From Thermus scotoductus DSM 8553 (lineage in GTDB: Bacteria; Deinococcota; Deinococci; Deinococcales; Thermaceae), in NCBI RefSeq assembly GCF_000381045.1, contig NZ_KB905734.1:1-39996 (forward strand): DNA of 39,996 bases, read 5' to 3'. Positions 6,322-15,640 of the stretch are shown here, piece by piece. Positions within the stretch are counted from its first letter, which is position 1. Each line of letters starts with the position of its first letter. The position numbers and the translations under genes were made by a program. The notes under the pieces were generated by a model that made no database searches, was not told the DNA's origin, and saw only the letters and a list, made by a program, of their open reading frames with translations.

Positions 6322-8502
6322 GTGATAACTGCCTCGGCCCTTTGGGATAAACTTGAATCCCTTCTTGATTACCTCCCACCCCAAGACCGCGAGAAGGTAA
6401 GGGAGGCCTACCGGTTTGCGGAGGAGGCCCACCGGGGCCAGCTGAGAAAAAGCGGGGAGCCCTACATCACCCACCCGGTGGCGGTGGCCGAGATCCTGGC
6501 CTCCTTGCGCATGGATGCGGACACGGTGGCCGCAGGCCTCCTCCACGATACCCTGGAGGACTGCGGGGTGGCCCCCGAGGAGCTGGAAAGGCGCTTTGGC
6601 CTGGCGGTGCGCAAGCTGGTGGAGGGGGAGACCAAGGTCAGCAAGCTCTACAAGCTGGCCAACCTCGAGGGGGAGGAAAAGAGGGCCGAGGACCTCCGCC
6701 AGATGTTCATCGCCATGGCGGAGGACGTGCGCATCATCATCGTGAAGCTGGCGGATAGGCTCCACAACCTGCGCACCCTGGAGCACATGCCCCCCGAGAA
6801 GCAAAGGCGCATCGCCCAGGAAACCCTGGAGATCTACGCCCCCCTGGCCCACCGCTTGGGAATGGGGCAGCTCAAGTGGGAGTTGGAAGACCTCTCCTTC
6901 CGTTACCTCCACCCCGAGGCCTACCACGCCCTCCTTTCCCGCATCCAGGAAACCCAGGAGGCCCGGGAGCGCTTGGTGCGGCGGGCCATGGAGGTGCTGG
7001 AAGGCGCCTTAGCAAGGGACGAACTCCTCCAGGCCCAGATCCAGGGCTTTGAGATCACGGGCCGCCCCAAGCACCTCTATTCCATCTGGAAGAAGATGGA
7101 GCGGGATAAAAAAGCCCTGGAACAGATCTACGACCTCCTGGCGGTGCGGATCATCCTGGATCCCAAGCCCACCCCCACGGAGGAGGGAAGGGTTCTAAGG
7201 GAAAAGCAGGTCTGCTACCACGTCCTGGGCCTGGTCCACGCCCTTTGGCAGCCCATCCCGGGAAGGGTCAAGGACTACATCGCCGTGCCCAAGCCCAACG
7301 GCTACCAGTCCCTCCACACCACGGTTATCGCCCTGGAAGGACTTCCCCTGGAGGTCCAGATCCGCACCCGGGAGATGCACCGCATCGCCGAGTACGGGAT
7401 CGCCGCCCACTGGCTTTACAAGGAGGGCCTCACCGATCCTGAGGAGATGCGGCGGCGGGTCTCCTGGCTGAAGAACATCCAGGAGTGGCAGCAGGAGTTC
7501 AGCAGCTCCCGGGAGTTCGTGGAGGCGGTAACCCGGGACCTCCTGGGGGGCAGGGTCTTCGTCTTCACCCCCAAGGGGCGGATCATCAACCTGCCTCGGG
7601 GGGCCACCCCCGTGGACTTCGCCTACCACATCCACACCGAGGTGGGGCACCACATGGTGGGGGCCAAGGTGAACGGGCGCATCGTCCCCCTTTCCTACGA
7701 GCTGCAAAACGGGGAGATCGTGGAGATCCTCACCAGCAAAAGCGCCCATCCCTCCAAGGACTGGCTGGAGTTCGCCAAAACCCGTAGCGCCAAGGGCAAG
7801 ATCCGCCAGTACTTCCGCACCCAGGAGCGCCAGGAAACCCTGGAAAGGGGCCAGGGCCTCCTGGAGCGCTACCTGAAGCGCCGAGGCCTGCCCAAGCCCA
7901 GCGACAGCCAGCTGGAGGAGGCGGCCAAGAGGCTGGGCATAGCCCCTTCCCCCGAGGAGCTCTACCTGGCCTTGGCCCTCAACCGCATCACCCCCAAACA
8001 GGTGGCGGAGAAGCTTTACCCCAAGGCCCTCCTCAAACCGGAAAAGCCCAAGCCTACCCCCAAGAACGAGTGGGGGATCCGCCTGGAGCAGGATCTGCAG
8101 GCCCCCATCCGCCTGGCCTCCTGCTGCGAGCCCATGAAGGGGGACGCCATCCTGGGCTTCGTCACCCGGGGCCGGGGAGTGACCATCCACCGGGCGGACT
8201 GCCCCAACCTGCGCCGCATCCTGCAAGGGCCGGAAGCGGACCGGGTGATGGGGGCCTACTGGGAGGGGGTGGGGGGCAAGGTGGCCACCCTCGAGGTCCT
8301 GGCCCAGGACCGCGCCGGCCTCCTGAGGGACGTGATGCAGGTGGTGGCCGAGGCGGGGAAAAGCGCCTTGGGCTCGGAAACCCGGATTCTGGGGCCCATA
8401 GCCCGCATCCGCCTCCGCCTCACCGTGCAGGACGGGGAGCGGGAATCCCTGGTCCAGGCCATAAAGAGCGTGAAAAGCGTGCAGGAGGTGCGCTGGGTCT
8501 AG
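6322..8502 (+). CDS. rel: Bifunctional (p)ppGpp synthetase/hydrolase (RelA/SpoT, Rel)
   Basis: 726 residues, full-length long RSH. The HD hydrolase domain keeps its metal ligands: His51 (ITHPVAVAEIL), His75-Asp76 (LLHDTLED) and Asp145 (KLADRLHNL). The synthetase domain has Asp272 (YDLLAVRII), the G-loop (KDYIAVPKPNGYQSLHT) and Glu344 (LEVQIRT). TGS lies at ~405-465 (VFVFTPKGRIINLPRGATPVDFAY) and a C-terminal ACT at ~655-726. Both activities should be intact, so this is the main stringent-response alarmone enzyme. The GTG at 6322 is chosen because the -10 sits just before it and the N-terminus then matches family length. Confidence 0.95.
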   Translation: MITASALWDKLESLLDYLPPQDREKVREAYRFAEEAHRGQLRKSGEPYITHPVAVAEILASLRMDADTVAAGLLHDTLEDCGVAPEELERRFGLAVRKLVEGETKVSKLYKLANLEGEEKRAEDLRQMFIAMAEDVRIIIVKLADRLHNLRTLEHMPPEKQRRIAQETLEIYAPLAHRLGMGQLKWELEDLSFRYLHPEAYHALLSRIQETQEARERLVRRAMEVLEGALARDELLQAQIQGFEITGRPKHLYSIWKKMERDKKALEQIYDLLAVRIILDPKPTPTEEGRVLREKQVCYHVLGLVHALWQPIPGRVKDYIAVPKPNGYQSLHTTVIALEGLPLEVQIRTREMHRIAEYGIAAHWLYKEGLTDPEEMRRRVSWLKNIQEWQQEFSSSREFVEAVTRDLLGGRVFVFTPKGRIINLPRGATPVDFAYHIHTEVGHHMVGAKVNGRIVPLSYELQNGEIVEILTSKSAHPSKDWLEFAKTRSAKGKIRQYFRTQERQETLERGQGLLERYLKRRGLPKPSDSQLEEAAKRLGIAPSPEELYLALALNRITPKQVAEKLYPKALLKPEKPKPTPKNEWGIRLEQDLQAPIRLASCCEPMKGDAILGFVTRGRGVTIHRADCPNLRRILQGPEADRVMGAYWEGVGGKVATLEVLAQDRAGLLRDVMQVVAEAGKSALGSETRILGPIARIRLRLTVQDGERESLVQAIKSVKSVQEVRWV

Positions 8503-8512
8503 GCGGGCCCGG

Positions 8513-8893
8513 CTAGAGGAGCCTGACCCACACCTCCCGCATCCTCGGCCCGTCAAACTCCGCCAGAAAAACCTGCTGCCAGCGGCCAAGCCGAAGCCTC
8601 CCCCCCTCGGCGGGAAGGAGGAGGTGGACCCCGGTGAGGAGGGTTTTCAGGTGGGCGTGGGAGTTTCCCTCCGCATGCCGGTCCTTGGGATGCAGCTTGG
8701 GGGCCAGCTCCTCCAGGCGGGCGAGAAGGTCGTGGGCCACATCGGGATCCGCCCCCTCCTGCACGGTAAGGCCACAGGTGGTGTGGGGAACGAAGAGGTA
8801 CACCAAGCCGGTGTGCCCGGCCAAGACCTCCTCCACCTGGCGGGTGATGTTCACCAAACCTTCCTTGGGGGTGGAAATGCGGATGGCCTTCAT
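8513..8893 (-). CDS. YjbQ/UPF0047 family protein
   Basis: 126 residues with the family signature YLFVPHTTCGLTVQEGADPDVAHDL and the later HAHLKTLLTG / GRWQQVFLAEFDGPR motifs, which hold the conserved His and Gln/Phe residues of the fold. Family members have weak thiamine-phosphate synthase activity, but the physiological role is unsettled. It converges with rel, leaving a 10-base gap. The start at 8893 lies 6 bases after a -10 (TATGCT). Confidence 0.9.
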   Translation of the reverse strand: MKAIRISTPKEGLVNITRQVEEVLAGHTGLVYLFVPHTTCGLTVQEGADPDVAHDLLARLEELAPKLHPKDRHAEGNSHAHLKTLLTGVHLLLPAEGGRLRLGRWQQVFLAEFDGPRMREVWVRLL

Positions 8894-8899
8894 CCTTTA

Positions 8900-8905
8900 A
8901 GCATA
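8900..8905 (-). promoter_or_regulatory. Leaderless -10 box of the yjbQ-family gene
   Basis: TATGCT on the minus strand, separated by 6 bases from the ATG at 8893. No SD is visible. Confidence 0.5.
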
Positions 8906-8970
8906 TCGGGCCAAGAAAATAGATCCCTTAAGCAAGGGCTTAAGCGTGGCCCTGCCAGGATGGGGTGGTA

Positions 8971-9762
8971 TCAGGCCATGCGGGTGGCCCGCAGGGTAAA
9001 GCTCCGTTCCAGGGTGAAGGAGCGGTCCAAATCGCCGAACTCCCCCTGGGCCCAGGCCCAGAGCCCAGGCATGATGCGCTCGTGCACCTCCTCGGGAACC
9101 AGCTGGGTGAAGGAGTAAAGCCTTTCCTCCAGGGCCTCGAGGGCCTGGCGCAGGGTGCGCTCCTCCCGCCACTGGACCACCTGCTTGGTCTTCGGCCTGA
9201 GGCCAAGCCGTTTTAGGGCTTCCTCCACCTCCTCGAGGCGCTTTCTGTGCAAGCCCCGCACCACCCCCACGTCCTCCGCCTCCACCAGGGAGCGCCACCT
9301 TTCCTGGATCAGGCGCTCCTCCTCCGCCTCCATCTCATCCCAGCCTTCCAGAAGCACCCCTCCCGGCTTCAGCACCCTCAAGGCCTCCGCCAGGGCCTTG
9401 GGCCAGTCGGGGAGGAGGTGCCAGAGGTGGACCACGATCACCCCGTGCACGCTCTCATCGGGCAGGGGAATGGCCCGGGCATCGGCCTCTATAAGGCGCA
9501 CCTTGCGCATAACCCCCGCCGCCTTCTGGCGGAAGACCTCCAGCATGCCGGGATCCTTGTCCAGGGCCAGGTAGCGGTATCCCCGGGCGATGAGGGGCAG
9601 GGCGATGCGCCCGGTACCCACCCCAAGCTCCAGGAGCACCGCCTCCTCCCCCCGCACCCCCAGGGCATTCCCTATGGCGGTGGCGATGCGGCCCGCCACC
9701 TCCGGCGGGTAGGCCCGGAGGCGGTCGTAGGCGTAAGCCATGCGCACGGAGGCCTTGGGCAT
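8971..9762 (-). CDS. SAM-dependent class I methyltransferase
   Basis: 263 residues from the chosen ATG at 9762. The frame is open further upstream, but that stretch overlaps the divergent nucleotidyltransferase gene, and starting at 9762 matches the N-terminus I remember for the HB8 homologue. Motif I is LLELGVGTGRIALPLIARG; the acidic end of strand 2 is LALDKDPGMLEVF; motif II is ADARAIPLPDESVHGVIVVHLWHLL; post-motif is LRVLKPGGVLLEGWDEM. The substrate is unknown. An SD-like GAGGAGAAGG directly precedes the start, and TAAAAT lies just before it. Confidence 0.88.
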   Translation of the reverse strand: MPKASVRMAYAYDRLRAYPPEVAGRIATAIGNALGVRGEEAVLLELGVGTGRIALPLIARGYRYLALDKDPGMLEVFRQKAAGVMRKVRLIEADARAIPLPDESVHGVIVVHLWHLLPDWPKALAEALRVLKPGGVLLEGWDEMEAEEERLIQERWRSLVEAEDVGVVRGLHRKRLEEVEEALKRLGLRPKTKQVVQWREERTLRQALEALEERLYSFTQLVPEEVHERIMPGLWAWAQGEFGDLDRSFTLERSFTLRATRMA

Positions 9763-9783
9763 CCTTCTCCTCATTTTACGGGG

Positions 9784-9789
9784 TATACT
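9784..9789 (+). promoter_or_regulatory. Leaderless -10 box of the nucleotidyltransferase-birA operon
   Basis: TATACT ends 7 bases before the GTG at 9797. The same bases read TATACC on the minus strand toward the methyltransferase gene, so the two genes share a compact divergent control region. Confidence 0.55.
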
Positions 9790-9796
9790 TCCCGGC

Positions 9797-10843
9797 GTGA
9801 AAGGACTCATTCTGGCTGCCGGACGGGGCACCCGGCTCCGCCCCCTCACCCACACCCGGCCCAAACCCGTGATCCGGGTGGCGGGAAGGCCCATCCTCCA
9901 CTACGGCCTGGAAAACCTCCTGCAAGCGGGGATAGAGGAGATCGGGGTGGTGGTTTCTCCGGAAACGGAAAAGGACATCCGGGAGGCCCTTTCGGGCTAC
10001 CACGTGCGCTACATCCTGCAAGAGGAGCCCCAGGGCCTGGCCCATGCGGTGGCGGTGGCCAGGGACTTCCTGGGCCAAAGCCCCTTCGTCCTCTACCTGG
10101 GGGATAACCTCTTCCAGAAGGGAATCGCCCGCTTTTTCCAGGCCTTTACCCCGGGGGTGAGTGCGGTGATCGCCCTGGTGCGGGTGGAAAACCCCAGCTC
10201 ATTTGGGGTGGCAGTGCTGGAAGGGGAAAGGATCGTGCGCCTTCTGGAAAAACCCAAGGAGCCGCCCTCAAACCTGGCGGTGGCCGGGGTTTATGTCTTC
10301 ACCCCGGAGGTGCTGGAGGTCATCGAGGGGCTCAAGCCCTCCGCCCGGGGGGAGTACGAGATCACCGACGCCATCCAGGGCCTCATCGACCGGGGGAAGA
10401 GGGTGGTGGGGGTGGAGGTGGAGGGGTGGTGGAAGGACACCGGCCGCCCCCAGGACCTCCTGGACGCCAACCGCCTCATCCTGGAAGAACTGGAACCCCG
10501 GGTGGAGGGGGAGGTGGTGGAAAGCCAGCTCACCGGGCGGGTGGTGGTGGAGAAGGGGGCTAGGGTACGGAAAAGCACCGTGATCGGCCCCGCCTTCATC
10601 GGGGAGGGAGCGGTGGTGGAAGGAGCCTACATCGGGCCCTTCACCTCCTTAGGGCCCGGGGCCAAGGTGGTGCGCTCGGAGGTGGAGTACTCCATCCTCG
10701 AGGACCACGCCATCCTGGAAGACGTGGCCCTACGCCTGCAGGAAAGCATCCTGGGGGTGGGGGCCCAGGTGAAAAACCGCGATGGCCTCCCCCGGGCCCA
10801 CCGCCTGATCCTGGGGGACCTATCCCAGGTGGAGCTGGCCTGA
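9797..10843 (+). CDS. Glucose-1-phosphate thymidylyltransferase, long RmlA/StrD type
   Basis: 348 residues from a GTG. It probably makes dTDP-glucose from glucose-1-phosphate and dTTP for cell-surface sugars. The N-terminal nucleotidyltransferase domain starts with the signature LILAAGRGTRLRPLTHTRPKP and contains YLGDNLF, SSFGVAVLEG and GEYEITDAIQ. From ~240 there is a left-handed beta-helix of hexapeptide-like repeats (VVVEKGARVRKSTVIGPAFI, GAYIGPFTSLGPGA), typical of the long subclass. The GTG is preferred over the upstream ATG because the -10 sits just before it and the protein then begins at the conserved motif. Its stop overlaps the birA start. Confidence 0.88.
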   Translation: MKGLILAAGRGTRLRPLTHTRPKPVIRVAGRPILHYGLENLLQAGIEEIGVVVSPETEKDIREALSGYHVRYILQEEPQGLAHAVAVARDFLGQSPFVLYLGDNLFQKGIARFFQAFTPGVSAVIALVRVENPSSFGVAVLEGERIVRLLEKPKEPPSNLAVAGVYVFTPEVLEVIEGLKPSARGEYEITDAIQGLIDRGKRVVGVEVEGWWKDTGRPQDLLDANRLILEELEPRVEGEVVESQLTGRVVVEKGARVRKSTVIGPAFIGEGAVVEGAYIGPFTSLGPGAKVVRSEVEYSILEDHAILEDVALRLQESILGVGAQVKNRDGLPRAHRLILGDLSQVELA

Positions 10844-11748
10844 TGCCTGGCCTTCTGGACCTCCTCACCGAGGACCACCAAAGCGGCGAGGCCCTGGCCC
10901 GGCACCTGGGGATAAGCCGCCAGGCGGTTTCCAAGGAGGCGAAGAGGCTTCTCGCCGAGGGCTTCCCCGTGGAGATGAGCCGGAAGGGCTACCGCATCCG
11001 GCCCGGCACTCCCCTTCCCCACCTCTTCCACCCCCCAGGGCGCCTCGGCCAGCCCTACCGCTACCTGGGGCGGGTGGGAAGCACCCAGGACGTCCTAAGG
11101 GCCTGGGCGGAGGAAGGGGCCGAGGAGGGAGCCCTGGTCCTGGCCGAGGTGCAGGAAAGGGGCCGGGGCAGGCGGGGAAGGCCCTGGGAAAGCCGCCCGG
11201 GGGAAAGCCTCACCTTCTCCCTCCTCCTCCGCCCTACCCTTCCCCTCTCCTCCATGGGCCTCCTTCCCCTTCTCGCCGGCCTGGCCCTTTGGCGGGCGGT
11301 GGGGGTGGGGGGGATCAAGTGGCCCAACGACCTCCTGGCCCCCGATGACCGGAAGCTGGCCGGGGTCCTTTTGGAGGCCAAGGCCGAGGGGGAGGAGGTG
11401 GCCTACGTCCTCCTGGGAGTGGGGGTGAACGTGGACTGGGCCCCCGAGGGCGCCGCCGCCTTGAGGGAGTTCTCTCCCCTTTCCCGGCGGGAGGTGCTTT
11501 CGGGCTTCCTCCTCCACCTGGAAAGCCTCCTCCCCCTTCTGGAAAGCCCGGAAACCCTCCTCTCCCTCTACCGGGAGGCCTCCTACACCCTGGGCCGAAG
11601 GGTGCGGGTCCAAACCCCTAAGGGGGTGGTGGAGGGGGTGGCGGAGGCCATCCTCCCCGACGGCAGCCTCCAGGTGGAGGGGGTCAGGATCGGCGCGGGC
11701 GAGGTGGCCCTCGTGTCCCCCCTCCGGACCGGGAAGTCCGACCCTTGA
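10843..11748 (+). CDS. birA: Biotin--protein ligase / biotin operon repressor BirA
   Basis: 301 residues. The N-terminal winged helix (SGEALARHLGISRQAVSKEAKRLLAEG) is followed by the ligase domain with GSTQDVLRAW, the biotinyl-AMP loop RGRGRRGRPW, IKWPNDLLA and KLAGVLLEAK, then the C-terminal SH3-like domain (LGRRVRVQTPKGVVEG). It biotinylates carrier proteins such as AccB and, with its HTH, may repress biotin genes. Translation is coupled to the upstream gene through a TGATG overlap. It is slightly shorter than E. coli BirA. Confidence 0.94.
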   Translation: MPGLLDLLTEDHQSGEALARHLGISRQAVSKEAKRLLAEGFPVEMSRKGYRIRPGTPLPHLFHPPGRLGQPYRYLGRVGSTQDVLRAWAEEGAEEGALVLAEVQERGRGRRGRPWESRPGESLTFSLLLRPTLPLSSMGLLPLLAGLALWRAVGVGGIKWPNDLLAPDDRKLAGVLLEAKAEGEEVAYVLLGVGVNVDWAPEGAAALREFSPLSRREVLSGFLLHLESLLPLLESPETLLSLYREASYTLGRRVRVQTPKGVVEGVAEAILPDGSLQVEGVRIGAGEVALVSPLRTGKSDP

Positions 11749-11799
11749 GCATTCCAGGCTTAGATTTCCCAAAGCGTTTGTGCTAGGATAAGGCTAGGT

Positions 11800-12225
11800 A
11801 TGTTTGCCCGCATCTTCACCAAGGAAGAGGCCGATGCCCTCTTGCCCGAGATCCAGCGGGTCCTCTCCCAGATGCGGCAGGCCCGGAAGGAGCTCTCCGA
11901 GGTGCAGGCCCGGCTTCCCGAGGCTCGCGGGCTGGAACGAAGGGCCCTGGAGGAGGAGGCCCGCTTCCTCCTGGGCTCCTTGGAAGCCGACGCCCGCTAC
12001 CTCGCCTCCCTGGGGGTCTTCCTCAAGGACCTGGACCAGGGCCTGGTGGACTTCCCCGCCCGGCTGGGGGGGGAGGTGGTCTTCCTCTGCTGGCGCGAGG
12101 GGGAGCCCGAGGTGGCCCACTACCACCCCCTGGCCGGGGGCTTCGCCCAGCGCCGCCCCTTAGGGGAACCTAACCCTCCCCTTCCCCCGGAGGAGCGCCC
12201 CGGCGAAAGGCGGCCAGGCGCCTGA
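11800..12225 (+). CDS. DUF2203 family protein
   Basis: 141 residues, conserved protein of unknown function. The N-terminal half is helical and charged (FTKEEADALLPEIQRVLSQMRQARKEL). The C-terminal half carries the family core (DFPARLGGEVVFLCWREGEPEVAHYHPLAGGFAQRRPL), and a proline/arginine-rich tail ends it. The His pair in HYHP could bind metal. The last 56 bases overlap the convergent zincin-like gene, so the tail may be poorly constrained. A TAGGAT hexamer stands 10 bases before the ATG. Confidence 0.85.
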   Translation: MFARIFTKEEADALLPEIQRVLSQMRQARKELSEVQARLPEARGLERRALEEEARFLLGSLEADARYLASLGVFLKDLDQGLVDFPARLGGEVVFLCWREGEPEVAHYHPLAGGFAQRRPLGEPNPPLPPEERPGERRPGA

Positions 12226-12568
12226 GGTCCTCCTGGACCAGGTCGTCCCGGCCCGCCAGGGACTCCAGGTGGTGCCGAAGCTCGTGAAGGAGGGTTTCCC
12301 AGACCTCTTCCTCCCAGTCAAACCCCGGCCCCGCCACCTTTTGGAAGGAACCGTAGTAGAGGGCGATGTGCCGCCCGAGCCCCTCAAATCCCCGGAAGGT
12401 GGAAGGAGGGCCGGGGTCCAGATATTCCCCAAGCCGCCACACCCCCTTTAGCCCAGGCTCCGGCTTGGCCTGGGGAAGGACGTGCACCCCCTGAAGCTCC
12501 CGCTTGAAGGCCTCGGGGATCTCCGCCCAAAGCCTTTCCACCAGCGCCACAAAGGCCTCGTAGGTCAT
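12170..12568 (-). CDS. Zincin-like metallopeptidase family protein (PF06262 type)
   Basis: 132 residues with the metal-binding HExxH motif HELRH in LLHELRHHLESLAGRDD, preceded by a helical N-terminus (YEAFVALVERLWAEIPEAFKREL) and a short sheet region (IALYYGSFQKV). The HB8 homologue, as I recall, has a solved structure with a minimal zincin fold. No substrate is known. It is translated in one unit with rlmH (4-base overlap). The C-terminal end overlaps the DUF2203 gene on the other strand. Confidence 0.85.
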   Translation of the reverse strand: MTYEAFVALVERLWAEIPEAFKRELQGVHVLPQAKPEPGLKGVWRLGEYLDPGPPSTFRGFEGLGRHIALYYGSFQKVAGPGFDWEEEVWETLLHELRHHLESLAGRDDLVQEDLRRLAAFRRGAPPGEGEG

Positions 12569-12978
12569 GGCCGATGGTAGGGATGCCCGGCCCTCAGGGT
12601 AAGGATCCGGTAGAGCTGCTCCATGAGGACCAAAAGGGCCAGCTCATGCTGCAGGGTAAGGGGGGAAAGGGAAAGGAGGAGGTCGGCTCCCTCACGTATC
12701 CCCTCAGAGTACCCCTCGGCGCCCCCCACCAAAAAGGCCACCCGTTCCCCCTCCCAGTGCCTCAACTTTTCCAGAAGCCCCTCTGTGGTGAAGAGCTTTC
12801 CCCTTTCGTCCAGGACCACCTTGCGGTGGCCCTCCGCCTTGGGCAGGAGGTCCTGGGCTTCCTTGACGAAGTGGACCTCGAGGGAAGCATATTTCCGGAT
12901 GCGCATCGCATACTCTTCCACTCCCAGCCGGGCGTAATCCAGCCTGGGTTTGCCCACCGCCACCACCCTTAGGCGCAC
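12565..12978 (-). CDS. rlmH: 23S rRNA (pseudouridine1915-N3)-methyltransferase RlmH
   Basis: Small SPOUT-class methyltransferase of 137 residues. It N3-methylates pseudouridine 1915 in helix 69 of 23S rRNA. The SAM-binding trefoil knot is recognisable: LDERGKLFTTEGLLEKL, VAFLVGGAEGYSEGI and LSLSPLTLQHELALLVLMEQLYRILTLRAGHPYHRP, the last being the family's C-terminal signature. The start is a GTG at 12978. The 3' end overlaps the next gene by ATGA. It diverges from the dehydrogenase operon, and a TATA-rich segment (12998-13005) could serve both directions. Confidence 0.94.
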   Translation of the reverse strand: MRLRVVAVGKPRLDYARLGVEEYAMRIRKYASLEVHFVKEAQDLLPKAEGHRKVVLDERGKLFTTEGLLEKLRHWEGERVAFLVGGAEGYSEGIREGADLLLSLSPLTLQHELALLVLMEQLYRILTLRAGHPYHRP

Positions 12979-12999
12979 GCCTCCATCCTAAGGCCAGGG

Positions 13000-13005
13000 T
13001 ATACT
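13000..13005 (+). promoter_or_regulatory. Putative -10 box of the branched-chain 2-oxoacid dehydrogenase operon
   Basis: TATACT on the plus strand. A transcript starting ~7 bases downstream would carry a leader of about 98 bases before the ATG at 13111, in contrast to the leaderless starts found at many other genes in the window. No good -35 is visible. Confidence 0.4.
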
Positions 13006-13014
13006 CAGGGCGAA

Positions 13015-14214
<1,200 letters not shown>

Positions 14215-14224
14215 GGAGGTCCCC

Positions 14225-15199
14225 ATGGCCCCCATGACCATGGTGCAAGCCCTGAACCGGGCCCTGGACGAGGAGATGGCCCTGGACCCCCGGGTAGTGG
14301 TCCTAGGAGAGGATGTGGGTAAGAGGGGCGGGGTCTTCCTGGTCACGGAAGGCCTTTTGCAGAAGTATGGCCCCGACCGGGTTATGGACACCCCCCTTTC
14401 CGAGGCCGCCATCGTGGGAGCTGCCCTGGGCATGGCCGCCCACGGCTTAAGGCCCGTGGCCGAGATCCAGTTCGCCGACTACATCTTCCCCGGCTTCGAC
14501 CAGCTGGTGAGCCAGGTGGCCAAGCTCCGCTACCGCTCGGGAGGGCAGTTCACCGCCCCTCTGGTGGTGCGGATGCCCTCCGGGGGCGGGGTCAAGGGGG
14601 GGCACCACCATTCCCAAAGCCCCGAGGCCCATTTCGTCCACACCGCCGGGCTCAAGGTGGTGGCGGTTTCCACCCCCTACGACGCCAAGGGCCTTTTAAA
14701 GGCAGCCATCCGCGACGAGGACCCCGTGGTCTTCCTGGAGCCCAAAAGGCTTTACCGCTCGGTGAAGGAGGAAGTGCCGGAGGAGGACTACGTCCTGCCC
14801 CTGGGCAAGGCCGCCATCAGGCGGGAAGGGAAGGACCTCACCCTCATCGGCTACGGCACCGTCATGCCCGAGGTGCTCCAGGCGGCGGAGGAGCTGGAGA
14901 AGGCGGGGGTTTCCGCCGAGGTTCTGGACCTCCGCACCCTCATGCCCTGGGATTACGAGGCGGTGATGAACTCCGTGGCCAAAACAGGAAGGGCCGTGCT
15001 GGTATCCGACGCCCCCCGGCACGCCAGCTTCTTAAGCGAGGTGGCGGCCACCATCGCCGAGGACATCCTGGACATGCTCCTCGCCCCTCCCATCCGGGTG
15101 ACGGGGTTTGACACCCCGTACCCCTACGCCCAGGACAAGCTGTACCTGCCCACCGTCACCCGCATCCTGGGCGCCGCCAAGCGGGCGTTAGACTACTGA
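14225..15199 (+). CDS. Branched-chain 2-oxoacid dehydrogenase E1 component, beta subunit
   Basis: 324 residues, standard length. The protein pairs with E1alpha in an alpha2beta2 heterotetramer and supplies the Glu that activates ThDP ([17 protein letters not shown]). Further signatures are [38 protein letters not shown] and the C-terminal transketolase domain ([26 protein letters not shown]). SD GGAGGT lies just before the ATG. In a standard operon E2 would follow. Here a HicB-HicA pair is interposed. Confidence 0.95.
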   Translation: MAPMTMVQALNRALDEEMALDPRVVVLGEDVGKRGGVFLVTEGLLQKYGPDRVMDTPLSEAAIVGAALGMAAHGLRPVAEIQFADYIFPGFDQLVSQVAKLRYRSGGQFTAPLVVRMPSGGGVKGGHHHSQSPEAHFVHTAGLKVVAVSTPYDAKGLLKAAIRDEDPVVFLEPKRLYRSVKEEVPEEDYVLPLGKAAIRREGKDLTLIGYGTVMPEVLQAAEELEKAGVSAEVLDLRTLMPWDYEAVMNSVAKTGRAVLVSDAPRHASFLSEVAATIAEDILDMLLAPPIRVTGFDTPYPYAQDKLYLPTVTRILGAAKRALDY

Positions 15200-15214
15200 C
15201 TGAAGGGAGGCTTT

Positions 15215-15442
15215 ATGCGGCTAAAGGTGGTCCTGGAAAAGAGCGAGGAGGGAGGGTACACCGTCTACGTGCCTGCCCTTCCTGGTTGTATTAGCGAGGG
15301 GGACACCTTGGAAGAAGCTTTGGCCAACATCCGTGAGGCCATCGCCCTCTACCTGGAACCGCTAGAGGAAAAGTTGCCGGAGAACGCTGAGCTGGCCGAG
15401 GTAGAGGTTAGAAGGTCCCCTCCTTGTCCTACAAGCGGGTGA
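15215..15442 (+). CDS. hicB: HicB family antitoxin (short form)
   Basis: 75 residues with the partial RNase-H-like HicB fold: KVVLEKSEEGGYTVYVPALPGCISEGDTLEEA followed by LANIREAIALYLEPL. There is no recognisable C-terminal HTH or ribbon-helix-helix, so this is the short class. It should bind and neutralise HicA. A strong SD (GGGAGG) sits upstream. It begins 15 bases after the E1beta stop, in operon phase, and its last 19 bases overlap hicA. Gene order (antitoxin first) is the reverse of E. coli hicAB. Confidence 0.85.
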   Translation: MRLKVVLEKSEEGGYTVYVPALPGCISEGDTLEEALANIREAIALYLEPLEEKLPENAELAEVEVRRSPPCPTSG

Positions 15443-15633
15443 TCAAGGCTTTAGAAAAGGCAGGCTTTCAGGTGGTGCGCCAACGGGGAAGCCATATCCG
15501 GATGGAGAGGCAGCTGGGAGAAAAGCGGATCATCGTCATCGTGCCTGCGCATATCCCCATAAAGCGCTCCACCCTAGCCCACATTCTCAAAGATGCGCAG
15601 ATCTCCCTCGAGGAATTTTTAGATTTGATCTAG
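15424..15633 (+). CDS. hicA: HicA family mRNA interferase toxin
   Basis: 69 residues with the dsRBD-like HicA fold: KRVIKALEKAGFQVVRQRGSHIRM, in which the His of GSH is the catalytic residue of the family, and the C-terminal VPAHIPIKRSTLAHILKDAQISLEEF. The TTG at 15424 is chosen because it gives the family's usual N-terminus (Met-Ser-x-Lys-x-Val-Ile). A GTG at 15439 overlapping the hicB stop (GTGA) is the alternative. The predicted activity is ribosome-independent mRNA cleavage. It lies 7 bases before E2. Confidence 0.85.
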   Translation: MSYKRVIKALEKAGFQVVRQRGSHIRMERQLGEKRIIVIVPAHIPIKRSTLAHILKDAQISLEEFLDLI

Positions 15634-15640
15634 GAGGCCT

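Noticed and set aside
8920-8960. CTTAAG-containing inverted repeats between yjbQ and the methyltransferase gene
   Set aside because: Short, AT-rich, without a stable stem or T-tract. They may simply be chance repeats beside the yjbQ promoter.
9763-9894. N-terminal extension of the methyltransferase gene
   Set aside because: It would cover the promoter and start of the divergent nucleotidyltransferase gene and has no methyltransferase-like sequence.
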